Shown: positions 10,249 through 17,423 of the stretch, one piece after another
Numbering within the stretch: position 1 is the first letter of the stretch
Layout: each line of letters starts with the position of its first letter
NCBI RefSeq assembly: GCF_040833985.1
Contig: NZ_CP162139.1
Location: forward strand, 3,444,501 to 3,508,500
Reading direction: 5' to 3'
Source: Leptospira sp. WS4.C2
Lineage (GTDB): Bacteria; Spirochaetota; Leptospiria; Leptospirales; Leptospiraceae
Length of the DNA: 64,000 bases
The notes under the pieces: generated by a model
Seen by the model: the letters and a program-made list of their open reading frames with translations, nothing else
The model's database searches: none
What the model was told of the DNA's origin: nothing
Program-made: the position numbers and the translations under genes

Positions 10249-10761
10249 CTAGGCAGTCGCGTTCAAAATGATCGCGCCTTTTTGGCTCTGCCCACGCCTT
10301 GTCGGTTGTTTGTGTGAGGTATAAACTTTTTCTTTCGATAACTCTTGTAAAGAGTCAACAGTAGTCTGCAAAAACTCTTTTCTTGTCTTTAAGAGTTTGT
10401 CATTCGTGATGATGGCATCTTTCAAATCGGCCACAACCTTCTTCAATTCTAAAGCAAAGGTTTTTAATTTGAAATTGGACTCACGATCCAATTGGTTTAA
10501 AAAATTGGTAAGTGTGATGGAAGATTCGTCTTTCTTGAATTTTTCCTTTTCATAGACGTCTTCGATGGCCTTCATTCGAATTCGTTCCAATTCGGAGGCT
10601 TCGACCATTATGTGATAACTTTCTTTCACGCAAGATTCCAGGGATTTTCCGTCCGCAGAATGGATTGCAGTTCTTTTTTTGCCTTCCAATTCCAGAAGGC
10701 GCTTGTAACAGTCTATTTCATTAGTAAATAAACTTCTAAGTGATTCTACCCAATCCAACAT
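10249..10761 (-). CDS. FlgN-like flagellar export chaperone
   Basis: A predicted all-helical protein of 170 residues with the FlgN pattern: an N-terminal helix with LLELEGKKRTAIHSAD, a middle coiled coil and a basic, flexible C-terminus ending around PTRRGQSQKG. FlgN-type chaperones hold FlgK and FlgL before export, which fits its place directly upstream of flgK. The ATG at 10761 was chosen because AAGGA lies about 7 nt upstream; an upstream TTG at 10803 has no ribosome site. It is the first gene of the flgN-flgK-flgL-fliW-csrA operon. An inverted repeat (TTCCC...GGGAA, 10771-10784) lies in its leader. Confidence 0.85.
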   Translation of the reverse strand: MLDWVESLRSLFTNEIDCYKRLLELEGKKRTAIHSADGKSLESCVKESYHIMVEASELERIRMKAIEDVYEKEKFKKDESSITLTNFLNQLDRESNFKLKTFALELKKVVADLKDAIITNDKLLKTRKEFLQTTVDSLQELSKEKVYTSHKQPTRRGQSQKGAIILNATA

Positions 10762-10847
10762 GCGAATTCCTTTTCCCTTATGGGAAGGATCGACGGATTC
10801 CAAAACTAGCTTAGGAAAATTTATAAAAATTTACTATTTTCAGGCCT

Positions 10848-11024
10848 ATGTCACTAAAATCGCCTTGTACGAAAGTCTGTATGATGGATCCGGATTCAGG
10901 ACTCTGTGCGGGCTGTTTTCGCACCATTGAAGAGATTGGGAATTGGTCTAGGATGACCGAGGAAGAGAGAGAGAAAATTTGGAGTGAGCTCCCGCAAAGA
11001 AAGGCGGGAGGCTCTCTCAATTAA
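10848..11024 (+). CDS. Small DUF1289 cysteine-rich protein, 58 aa
   Basis: A short gene with the complete DUF1289 pattern: CTKVCMMDPDSGLCAGCFRT, then EEIGNWSRMTEEEREKIW and a final LPQRK. Four cysteines are arranged as C-x3-C-x8-C-x2-C and probably bind a metal. The function of the family is unknown. It is divergent from flgN and converges on the zinc-finger-like gene at 11030, with 5 nt between the stops. No strong ribosome site precedes the ATG. Confidence 0.85.
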   Translation: MSLKSPCTKVCMMDPDSGLCAGCFRTIEEIGNWSRMTEEEREKIWSELPQRKAGGSLN

Positions 11025-11029
11025 AATGG

Positions 11030-11317
11030 TTATTTAGAACCTTTATCAATCTTATTTCGGTGTTCTTCGCACAATCTATAGAGCTGGTCTGTCGATGGAT
11101 TTTTCTTTGTGACTTTTTTTCCGCATACGATACACATCCCTTGAGCTCTTCTTCGTTTATACAACAACTGAACTCTTTCAGCACCGGAAAGATTGTATTT
11201 ACTGATTTGAAGGCGAACCCCTTTTACCAAATAGCTACCTATTGCAGACTCTTCCCCTTTTTTTAATTCGGAAAAAATCTTACTCAGCTCATCCGGTTTT
11301 ATCGATTTAGGTTTCAT
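11030..11317 (-). CDS. Small zinc-ribbon-like hypothetical protein, 95 aa
   Basis: Not assigned to a named family. The C-terminal third has CIVCGKKV followed about 18 residues later by LCEEH, a CxxC...CxxxH arrangement that could hold one zinc. The N-terminal part is charged (KPDELSKIFSELKKGEE) and the middle is basic (YKRRRAQG), so RNA or DNA binding is possible but unproven. An AGGAGAA ribosome site lies just upstream on the minus strand. It converges on the DUF1289 gene. Confidence 0.7.
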   Translation of the reverse strand: MKPKSIKPDELSKIFSELKKGEESAIGSYLVKGVRLQISKYNLSGAERVQLLYKRRRAQGMCIVCGKKVTKKNPSTDQLYRLCEEHRNKIDKGSK

Positions 11318-11532
11318 ACATTCTCCTGCTTCCTTACTAAATTTAACTCTCTGTTAGATTCTAAATGTTAATGCACATTAGTCAGTACCCACTAACGCGC
11401 AACACAATTTTGAAATCATATCCTAATTATCGAATATAGACAAAAAAACTAGGGATAAACTCTAATATTTAGAATCATTTTTGTCTTGGCAAAGTTGAAA
11501 TATCTATTACGATCAATTGAATGGAGCCACTT

Positions 11533-11868
11533 ATGGAAAAGAAATACAAAACACTCAAAGATTTTTTCCCTTTTTATTTAGAGGAACATAGTCATCCTTT
11601 CAATCGAGCTCTTCATTTTATCGGATCGAGTCTAGCATTAGGATGTATCCTCGGATTTTTATCAACTGGTAAACTCTATATCTTAGCCTTCGCCGTTGTT
11701 AGTGGGTATTTCTTTGCCTGGATCGGACATTTTTTCGTCGAAAAAAACCGACCTGCAACCTTTACCTATCCATTTTATTCTTTTGTATCCGATTGGATCA
11801 TGTATTTCAAAATGTTAACTGGCCGTATTGATGTTGAATTTGCCAAAATTAAGTCAAATAAAGGTTAA
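11533..11868 (+). CDS. Mpo1-like (DUF962) membrane protein
   Basis: A 111-aa protein of the DUF962/Mpo1-like family, recognised from FPFYLEEHSHPFNRALHFIG near the start and WIGHFFVEKNRPATFTYPFYS later. The histidines in these two motifs are the ones conserved in yeast Mpo1, a dioxygenase acting on 2-hydroxy fatty acids. Two hydrophobic segments lie between them (GSSLALGCILGFL and LAFAVVSGYFFAW). The ATG at 11533 is favoured because GGAG lies 6 nt upstream; an ATG at 11521 would add four residues. It runs into the lipoprotein gene one base later. Confidence 0.85.
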   Translation: MEKKYKTLKDFFPFYLEEHSHPFNRALHFIGSSLALGCILGFLSTGKLYILAFAVVSGYFFAWIGHFFVEKNRPATFTYPFYSFVSDWIMYFKMLTGRIDVEFAKIKSNKG

Positions 11869-11869
11869 G

Positions 11870-12460
11870 ATGAAACTTGTTCTCAACTTACTAGTAACCG
11901 CTGTTTTACTCATCGGTTGCCAACCGAAAGAAATTTCCCTTCAGGAAATCACTTCTCTTCGTGATGGAAATCAAGAAAGTCTCACTAGTTATTCAAATTT
12001 AATTTTGCCAAAAATTCTTGGAAAAGAGTTCAAACGATTCGAATCAGAAGTCGATGTGGATAAAAAAAATGAGGTCCACATCACCTATGGTAGTAACTCA
12101 GCACTCACTTTCAATGATGCATCAGACTATCGGAAAACCAATACAGAATACCATAGTTTGGTGCTCCTTCGAGTGGGTTATTCACTTGCCCTCCACCAGT
12201 TTCACAGACTTTCCCTAAGCTTTTCCAAACCTTTTTTCATTCAGGGTGAAAACAATCCAGATGCGGAAATCCAAGAAGCAGAAATTTTTAGAACGACCAT
12301 TTCTAAAACAGAATTAGATAGTTTTTGGGACAATCATCCTAATTTTGATCCATACAAAGCTCCAAAAATTGGAGATAAAGAATGGGAAGCCGTTACAACT
12401 GAAGTTCAAAAATTGTGGAAAGTAGAGTTGGATGAATTCAACCGAGTGAAGGTGGAATGA
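11870..12460 (+). CDS. Hypothetical lipoprotein, 196 aa
   Basis: Begins with a lipoprotein signal (LVLNLLVTAVLLIGC), so the mature protein starts at Cys17 and is membrane anchored. The family is not recognised. The mature part is polar and has no further cysteine. The ATG at 11870 starts the signal peptide exactly and lies one base after the stop of the DUF962 gene, so the two are probably coupled. The last 23 nt overlap the end of aat on the other strand. Confidence 0.8.
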   Translation: MKLVLNLLVTAVLLIGCQPKEISLQEITSLRDGNQESLTSYSNLILPKILGKEFKRFESEVDVDKKNEVHITYGSNSALTFNDASDYRKTNTEYHSLVLLRVGYSLALHQFHRLSLSFSKPFFIQGENNPDAEIQEAEIFRTTISKTELDSFWDNHPNFDPYKAPKIGDKEWEAVTTEVQKLWKVELDEFNRVKVE

Positions 12461-13103
12461 CCCATGGGCTTGCATCGCCTAATGCACGTTCCAAGCGGTC
12501 CAAATAAGAAAGTTTAGGTATCTCGTATGCTCCCAATTGCCAGGTCACATGATTGAGTTGTTGGGTGTCAAATAATTCAAATCCTGACTCTCTTAATTTT
12601 TCGAATAGATGATACAAACCTATCTTCCCTGCATCCGATTCAAAAGAAAACATACTCTCTCCAGCAAAGAACTTACCAATAGCCACTCCGTACACCCCAC
12701 CGACCAAAATATTTTCTCCATTCCATACTTCTACAGAATGCGCCCAGCCCATTCGGTGTAATTCCAAATACCCTTCGATAAATCCTGGAGTGATCCATGT
12801 ATTATCTTTTTCCCTGTAAGAACAACCTTGCATCACGATGGGAAAGGCTTCATTAAAAGTGACTCGAAAATTACCTTTCCTCACCTTACGAAGAACGGTT
12901 TTGGAAAAATGAATCCTTTGTAAATCAAAGATGGCACGAGGGTCAAGACAGTACCACCGAATCGGATCTTCAGACCAAGGGAAAATTCCTCGTTTGTAAG
13001 CATATAACAAACGCTCTACGGAAAAATCTCCACCTACGGCTACTAGATCTTCCTTCCAAGTCCGTGGGTTTTTAAAAAATTGGTCTAAACCCCTTTGTGT
13101 CAA
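12438..13103 (-). CDS. aat: Leucyl/phenylalanyl-tRNA-protein transferase
   Basis: A 221-aa enzyme that adds Leu or Phe from aminoacyl-tRNA to N-terminal Lys/Arg of proteins, marking them for the ClpS/ClpAP N-degron pathway. Family signatures are VAVGGDFSVERLLYAYKRGI, FPWSEDPIRWYCLDPR, GGVYGVAIGKFFAGESMFS and the late FDTQQLNHVTWQLGA. The length is normal. Its first codon overlaps the end of the upstream gene by 4 nt (13100-13103), so both are on one transcript. Confidence 0.96.
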   Translation of the reverse strand: MTQRGLDQFFKNPRTWKEDLVAVGGDFSVERLLYAYKRGIFPWSEDPIRWYCLDPRAIFDLQRIHFSKTVLRKVRKGNFRVTFNEAFPIVMQGCSYREKDNTWITPGFIEGYLELHRMGWAHSVEVWNGENILVGGVYGVAIGKFFAGESMFSFESDAGKIGLYHLFEKLRESGFELFDTQQLNHVTWQLGAYEIPKLSYLDRLERALGDASPWVIPPSLG

Positions 13104-13831
13104 GGCTCCAATACTTCCTTTGGATAATCGTATACGATTTTTACTTTCAAACTTTTACCGTTTTCATCGTTGATATTAGAGAGACCATCGAATTGTAAAA
13201 TTCGCCTGGTTTGAACATCATAAACCAAAAGAAAGGGTTTCACAACCTGTTTCAAAAGAAAATTATCAACTTCCAATCGTAAATATAACGCTGGCCTTCC
13301 CTTCCATTCTCCGTCTCGAATTTTTTCCGCAGCAAACCTATAGTCATCTAATTGGATGGGGGCGAGGAAATGAAAGGACATTCTTTCCCCCTTAGCTAAG
13401 GTCTCCCAATTGTTTCTTACAAAATAATCGAATCCACCGTCCATAACAGCGGGTCCTTTGGGAGTGTAAGTTCGTTCGGCGAGTGGATCGTCTTTTTTAC
13501 GTTTCGAAAAAAGACGAACCGACTTTCCTTTTACGTCGGCCCCTTCTGTATAACCATCTCGAAAGTCTTCAGTTTTGAAAGTGGGCACTTCCGAATTTTT
13601 ATCAAATTCAATATGTTTACTTCCGAAAACCTTTCCCTCCGCATCCTTGTAAAGGATTTCTGAATGAGTATGTTTTCCATTATTATAATATTCTTTATGA
13701 TTGTCTGAATATATGTACTTTCCAGTACTCAGATCGTATGCCTTTCCGAAGTATTGGTATTTTGGTTTTTCTGCCCATAGAGGCAAAAAAGATGGAAAAA
13801 CTATGGCAAAAATTAGGATTTTACGTATCAT
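13100..13831 (-). CDS. Secreted hypothetical protein, 243 aa
   Basis: The N-terminus MIRKILIFAIVFPSFLPLWA is a clean signal peptide ending before EKP, so the protein is exported. The family is not recognised. The mature region is rich in Lys, Asp and Tyr, with paired segments such as FGKAYDLSTGKYIYSD. The ATG at 13831 begins the signal peptide; a TTG at 13870 would add 13 residues. Its start is only 12 bp from the divergent start at 13844, leaving no separate promoter space. aat follows with a 4-nt overlap. Confidence 0.78.
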   Translation of the reverse strand: MIRKILIFAIVFPSFLPLWAEKPKYQYFGKAYDLSTGKYIYSDNHKEYYNNGKHTHSEILYKDAEGKVFGSKHIEFDKNSEVPTFKTEDFRDGYTEGADVKGKSVRLFSKRKKDDPLAERTYTPKGPAVMDGGFDYFVRNNWETLAKGERMSFHFLAPIQLDDYRFAAEKIRDGEWKGRPALYLRLEVDNFLLKQVVKPFLLVYDVQTRRILQFDGLSNINDENGKSLKVKIVYDYPKEVLEP

Positions 13832-13843
13832 ACTGCTTAGACC

Positions 13844-15031
13844 ATGAAAAAATATAGACTGACTGACCAAAGGACAGTTTTGGGGATCGTTTCGAAACTA
13901 ACTTCGACGGTTCTCCAAGATAAGGATACCAAACAAAAGTTTACTCTCCAAAATCCAATCGCGGTAAACGATATCCTAAAATCAGTTCATATCACAATTG
14001 TAACGACAGAACCAATTGTCTCCAAACCAAAATCCTTAGTTTGTGTTCTCAAAGAAAACAGAGTCGAACTTCGTATCAAACCAGTCAATCCCTACCAAGA
14101 TGATTTACAACAAGTCTATGAAATTCTCATTGAACCCTTAGAACGTTCCGCCAAACGAGCGGCTATTGAAGACATCTCAGCCTATGAATTCAAAATGGCT
14201 CAGACTGCAGATTTGGGAACTGTCATCTCTATTTATGGAAAAACATCGATTATCAATCAAATATTAAACCAGTGGCAAGTTCACTTAGAACAAGTATTGA
14301 CAAGTTACGGATACTTTATCAAAAAAATTCATATTGGGTTTTATTACGCTGTCGACACCCAACTGATGGAAGCCCTGGCGACGTCCAAAGCACCGTATTA
14401 CGTTCGTGATGCGAATCGTAGAATTTTTTATACTGACCGAGGGTTCTTTAGTCCCAAAAAACTGAGTGAAATCTACGTTCGTTCCTATTTGGACTCGCTC
14501 CTTTTAAACAACGCCAAATCCACTTTAATATTTCCTTTTTTTTCTAAACGAAAGGTCTTACTCGGTTACTTTGAAATCATTAGCAATTTACCTGACCTTG
14601 GAAACTCAATTTTACAATCGGATATCGAAGGGCCGGAAGGAATTGGCCCCTTACTCATCTATTTAGACCAGAAAGCAGAGGAATTTGTATTCCAATTGGA
14701 ATTTGCCTATGCAAAGGATTGGGAAACAATCATTCGCACAACACCCGTTAGAGACATTAGCCAGGATGGGCGTGGAATCGGGATGACTTTACCCGCAGGA
14801 ACAAATATTGAAAACGGTGCCTTAGGATCTCCTGTGTCATTTCAAATGGTAATCAATTCTTCTCCTTATACTTTTTACGGCAGTCTCAGAAGTATAAAAA
14901 AGGGAGAAAATGATTCTATAAATATCGGATTACAAATTTTCCAATGTGACAAACAAGAAGGAATGTCTTATCTTAGTTCTTACGCATCAAATTTAATTGG
15001 AGCGGCTGTGTATGACCCAAGAACAATATGA
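13844..15031 (+). CDS. DUF1577-like protein with a C-terminal PilZ-like segment
   Basis: A 395-aa cytoplasmic protein resembling the DUF1577 proteins abundant in Leptospira. The last ~90 residues look PilZ-like: RDISQDGRGIGMTLP gives a DxSxxG motif preceded by arginines, followed by FQMVINSSPYTFYGSLR. PilZ domains bind cyclic di-GMP, but the exact RxxxR spacing is not clear here, so ligand binding is only possible. No signal peptide or membrane span is seen. No Shine-Dalgarno precedes the ATG. The stop overlaps the next gene by 20 nt. Confidence 0.72.
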   Translation: MKKYRLTDQRTVLGIVSKLTSTVLQDKDTKQKFTLQNPIAVNDILKSVHITIVTTEPIVSKPKSLVCVLKENRVELRIKPVNPYQDDLQQVYEILIEPLERSAKRAAIEDISAYEFKMAQTADLGTVISIYGKTSIINQILNQWQVHLEQVLTSYGYFIKKIHIGFYYAVDTQLMEALATSKAPYYVRDANRRIFYTDRGFFSPKKLSEIYVRSYLDSLLLNNAKSTLIFPFFSKRKVLLGYFEIISNLPDLGNSILQSDIEGPEGIGPLLIYLDQKAEEFVFQLEFAYAKDWETIIRTTPVRDISQDGRGIGMTLPAGTNIENGALGSPVSFQMVINSSPYTFYGSLRSIKKGENDSINIGLQIFQCDKQEGMSYLSSYASNLIGAAVYDPRTI

Positions 15032-15386
15032 AACAATCATTAACCTATTAAAAGAAATCCAGAACAGCGGTGGATCCGATCCCTATCGTATGGTTCTTTA
15101 TTTGGTCCCCAACATTGGAATCATCTTTGGCACCACACTTTTGTTTTTTTTGTTTCAATGGTGGCATAAACAAAAGATGGCACTCATCCAATCGGGCCAG
15201 TACAAACCTTGGAGTTTTGACATCAGATTGTATTCATTTTTCGTTGGTCTTTTGTTGACATTCACTGGATTTGCCTTATCGTTTGTATTTATACTCGTCT
15301 TAGGAAGTTCTATGGCGATGTTAGGAGGGTTAATCCCATTCGCAATTGGACTCGGTCTCTTGACCTTCTACAAAATGTATCGGTAG
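15012..15386 (+). CDS. Small membrane protein with three hydrophobic segments, 124 aa
   Basis: Family not recognised. Three membrane-spanning stretches are visible: YLVPNIGIIFGTTLLFFLF, FFVGLLLTFTGFALSFVFIL and a third with MLGGLIPFAIGLGLL. Between the first two lies a basic loop (WHKQKMALIQSGQYKPW). The ATG at 15012 lies inside the end of the DUF1577-like gene (20-nt overlap), so it is probably translationally coupled. The ECF sigma-factor reading frame is already open before this gene ends. Confidence 0.75.
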   Translation: MTQEQYETIINLLKEIQNSGGSDPYRMVLYLVPNIGIIFGTTLLFFLFQWWHKQKMALIQSGQYKPWSFDIRLYSFFVGLLLTFTGFALSFVFILVLGSSMAMLGGLIPFAIGLGLLTFYKMYR

Positions 15387-15451
15387 AATCTGCACACCGT
15401 ATCTGCAACGAAGAAGATTGGAATTCTATCCAGTCGGTACTTCGAGGAGAC

Positions 15452-15955
15452 GTGTCCCAATTCGAAGTGCTGATGAAACGTTACCAAGGAATGGTCTTTT
15501 CCCAAGCAAGGAAAGCCTTTCTAACGGAAGAAGAAGCAGAAGATTTTACCCAAGAAGTATTCATTCAAACTTACGAATCACTGAGTAAGTTTCGTGGGGA
15601 ATCACAATTTTCCACATGGTTATTTCAAATCGCAAGATTTCGCCTAACAAAGGTATTTAAAAAGAAAAAACTCCCCCTTGTGGATTGGCAGGAAGATATC
15701 TCATTTGTTGCGGATAAAACAAAACCTTCTTTGATCGAAATATTAGATAAAGAAGAAACTAGCCATACATTGCGATCGCTCATCGCCAAATTACCAAAAT
15801 CTTACAGAATGCCGATTCTCTTACATTACTTTGAGAACAAACCTCTAAAAGAAATTGCCTTAGATCTAAATATAAAACTGAATACGATCAAAAGCCATAT
15901 CTCCAGAGGTAAGGACCTTTTAAGGAAATGGTGGTCACATGAAATCGAAGGTTGA
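15452..15955 (+). CDS. ECF-type RNA polymerase sigma factor
   Basis: A sigma-70 family factor of the extracytoplasmic type. Region 2 is seen as AEDFTQEVFIQTYESLSKFR followed by STWLFQIARFRL; region 4 as the C-terminal helix-turn-helix (LKEIALDLNIKLNTIKSHIS, then RGKDLLR). From GTG at 15452 it has 167 residues. GAGGAG lies only 2 nt from this GTG, which is unusually close. The frame upstream (15387-15451) encodes residues fitting a sigma N-terminus (EEDWNSIQSVLRGD) but contains no ATG, GTG or TTG. The true start may therefore be non-standard or lost. It overlaps the next gene by 17 nt. Confidence 0.88.
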   Translation: MSQFEVLMKRYQGMVFSQARKAFLTEEEAEDFTQEVFIQTYESLSKFRGESQFSTWLFQIARFRLTKVFKKKKLPLVDWQEDISFVADKTKPSLIEILDKEETSHTLRSLIAKLPKSYRMPILLHYFENKPLKEIALDLNIKLNTIKSHISRGKDLLRKWWSHEIEG

Positions 15956-16289
15956 TTTTGAAACTTCCCATTCTTTTGACCATCCAGATCCGTTTTTAAA
16001 ACATTCGGAGGCTCCGTCAGTCATCCGCTTGCGAGTGTTAGGCCAAATTTTGCCTTTACGTTTTTTATTTTCCTCTGTGGGTCTATCCTTCTTGTTATTT
16101 ATGATCCCACTCGGCACCATGTTCCTTTCTGTTTTTTACCACGAAGACTCAGGATTACTTTTACCGATTTTGATTAGTTCCAGTTTGTTTTTCTGTTTTT
16201 ATTCCCTAGTGCTTGGCTTTTTACTCCTCAACACAAGAATTCCTTTTCTGAATGAATGGAAAGAGAAACTTGGATTTGAAGAGGTCTAA
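15939..16289 (+). CDS. Membrane protein downstream of the sigma factor, 116 aa
   Basis: Family not recognised. About 45 polar residues come first, then hydrophobic segments around LRFLFSSVGLSFLLFMIPLG and LLLPILISSSLFFCFYSLVL, giving two or three membrane spans and a short tail. It begins inside the sigma-factor gene (17-nt overlap). Small membrane genes coupled to ECF factors are often anti-sigma factors, but no known anti-sigma motif such as a zinc HxxxCxxC is present, so that role is only a guess from position. Confidence 0.65.
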   Translation: MKSKVDFETSHSFDHPDPFLKHSEAPSVIRLRVLGQILPLRFLFSSVGLSFLLFMIPLGTMFLSVFYHEDSGLLLPILISSSLFFCFYSLVLGFLLLNTRIPFLNEWKEKLGFEEV

Positions 16290-16677
16290 AGTATTCGTGA
16301 AAGGTCTATTGGTTCTCCCTTTTTTTTGTTTTGTCCTGTCACTCTCTGCCGAGGCTTTGCCCTCCGGCGAAGAATTTCTAAAAATGGATTTGGATCGCGC
16401 TCTTCCTTTAGTTGAATCTCTTTCCAAAGAAGATTCCAAGGTACTCGTTTCGGAACTTCGAACTGAAATCAAAAAAACCTATCCGAAGGCAGACCATTTT
16501 TATTTTCTCATTTCCCACTTAGAAGAAATCCAAGCCATCGAAAAAGAACAGGCACGCCTGCGGTCCCTACTTTGGGTTTATGGATTGGCCTTCTTTTTGT
16601 TTTTCGGATTCCTCGGGTTTTTGTTACTTCGCCAAAGGCAAGCCATCCGAGACATCAACCAAATGCTCGGTAAATAA
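16252..16677 (+). CDS. Secreted/membrane protein with C-terminal anchor, 141 aa
   Basis: Family not recognised. It has an N-terminal signal-like stretch (GLLVLPFFCFVLSLSAEALP), a charged helical middle (EEIQAIEKEQARLR) and a membrane span near the end (LLWVYGLAFFLFFGFLGFLL) followed by a short basic tail. The topology suggests a periplasmic domain tethered to the inner membrane. The start is uncertain: ATG 16252, TTG 16270 and GTG 16297 are all possible, and none has an ideal ribosome site. It overlaps the preceding gene by 38 nt if 16252 is used. Confidence 0.65.
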   Translation: MNGKRNLDLKRSKVFVKGLLVLPFFCFVLSLSAEALPSGEEFLKMDLDRALPLVESLSKEDSKVLVSELRTEIKKTYPKADHFYFLISHLEEIQAIEKEQARLRSLLWVYGLAFFLFFGFLGFLLLRQRQAIRDINQMLGK

Positions 16678-16692
16678 ATAGATATCGTTTTA

Positions 16693-16721
16693 TTGTCATC
16701 ATTTTGTATTCTCTTTGTAAT
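16693..16721 (+). promoter_or_regulatory. Candidate sigma-70 promoter for the two-component operon
   Basis: TTGTCA (16693-16698) and TGTAAT (16716-16721) are separated by exactly 17 nt, each five of six matches to the consensus. Transcription would start near 16728, leaving a short leader before the response-regulator ATG at 16749. Confidence 0.5.
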
Positions 16722-16748
16722 GAATCCCTGTTACTTTTGGAATAATTC

Positions 16749-17423
16749 ATGAAAATACTAATTGTAGATGACGAAGAAGACATTGCAGGACTCATCCAAT
16801 TCCATCTAGAGGAAGAAGGATTTCAGACCGAAGTATGTCACAATGGGATGGAAGTCCTCCCCCGTTTAGAAAAACACCTCCCGGACGGAATCATTTTGGA
16901 TTTGATGTTACCGGGAATTGGTGGGATGGATCTTTGCAGACGGATTAAAGAAAAATACCCTCATATCCCTATTCTAATGGTTACCGCAAAAACCGGAGAA
17001 ACCGATGTCGTACTTGGCCTTGAGTTAGGTGCCGATGATTACATTCGTAAACCCTTTAACATTCGGGAACTTGTAGCTCGTGTAAGAACCGTTACACGAA
17101 GATCAACTGATCCCGCTGGGGAAGTCCAAGGAACCATTACCACAGGAAAAATTCAAATCAACCCTACAGCCCACAAAGTTTTTGTCGAAGGTATAGAAAT
17201 TGATCTGACTCTAATCGAGTTCAAACTTTTACAACTGTTTGCTGGAAATCCTGGGGTTGCTTTTTCTCGGGACAAATTACTCGATCGAATTTGGGGAAAA
17301 GACGTTTTTGTTACAGATCGAACTGTCGATGTAAATATCAAACGCCTTCGAGACAAATTACTTTCTGAAAAAGAAAGACTAGAAACTATCCGCGGGGTCG
17401 GTTACCGATTCCGAGATGCGTAG
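16749..17423 (+). CDS. OmpR/PhoB-family response regulator
   Basis: A 224-aa two-domain regulator. The receiver domain (residues 1-120) has the acidic pair DDEED at the N-terminus, phospho-acceptor Asp51 in LDLMLPG, Thr in MVTAK and Lys in YIRKPF. The C-terminal winged helix (about 130-222) ends in DRTVDVNIKRLRDKL and IRGVGYRF, typical of OmpR/PhoB DNA-binding domains. It overlaps the histidine kinase gene by 8 nt. It is PhoB-like overall, but no phosphate-transport genes are nearby, so the signal is unknown. Confidence 0.94.
   Translation: MKILIVDDEEDIAGLIQFHLEEEGFQTEVCHNGMEVLPRLEKHLPDGIILDLMLPGIGGMDLCRRIKEKYPHIPILMVTAKTGETDVVLGLELGADDYIRKPFNIRELVARVRTVTRRSTDPAGEVQGTITTGKIQINPTAHKVFVEGIEIDLTLIEFKLLQLFAGNPGVAFSRDKLLDRIWGKDVFVTDRTVDVNIKRLRDKLLSEKERLETIRGVGYRFRDA

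Noticed and set aside
10811..11020. A 69-aa minus-strand reading frame
   Set aside because: It is opposite the DUF1289 gene, whose complete cysteine pattern makes that strand the coding one.
11318..11532. A promoter or riboswitch in the 215-bp gap before the DUF962 gene
   Set aside because: No pair of hexamers with correct spacing and no conserved riboswitch features were recognised.
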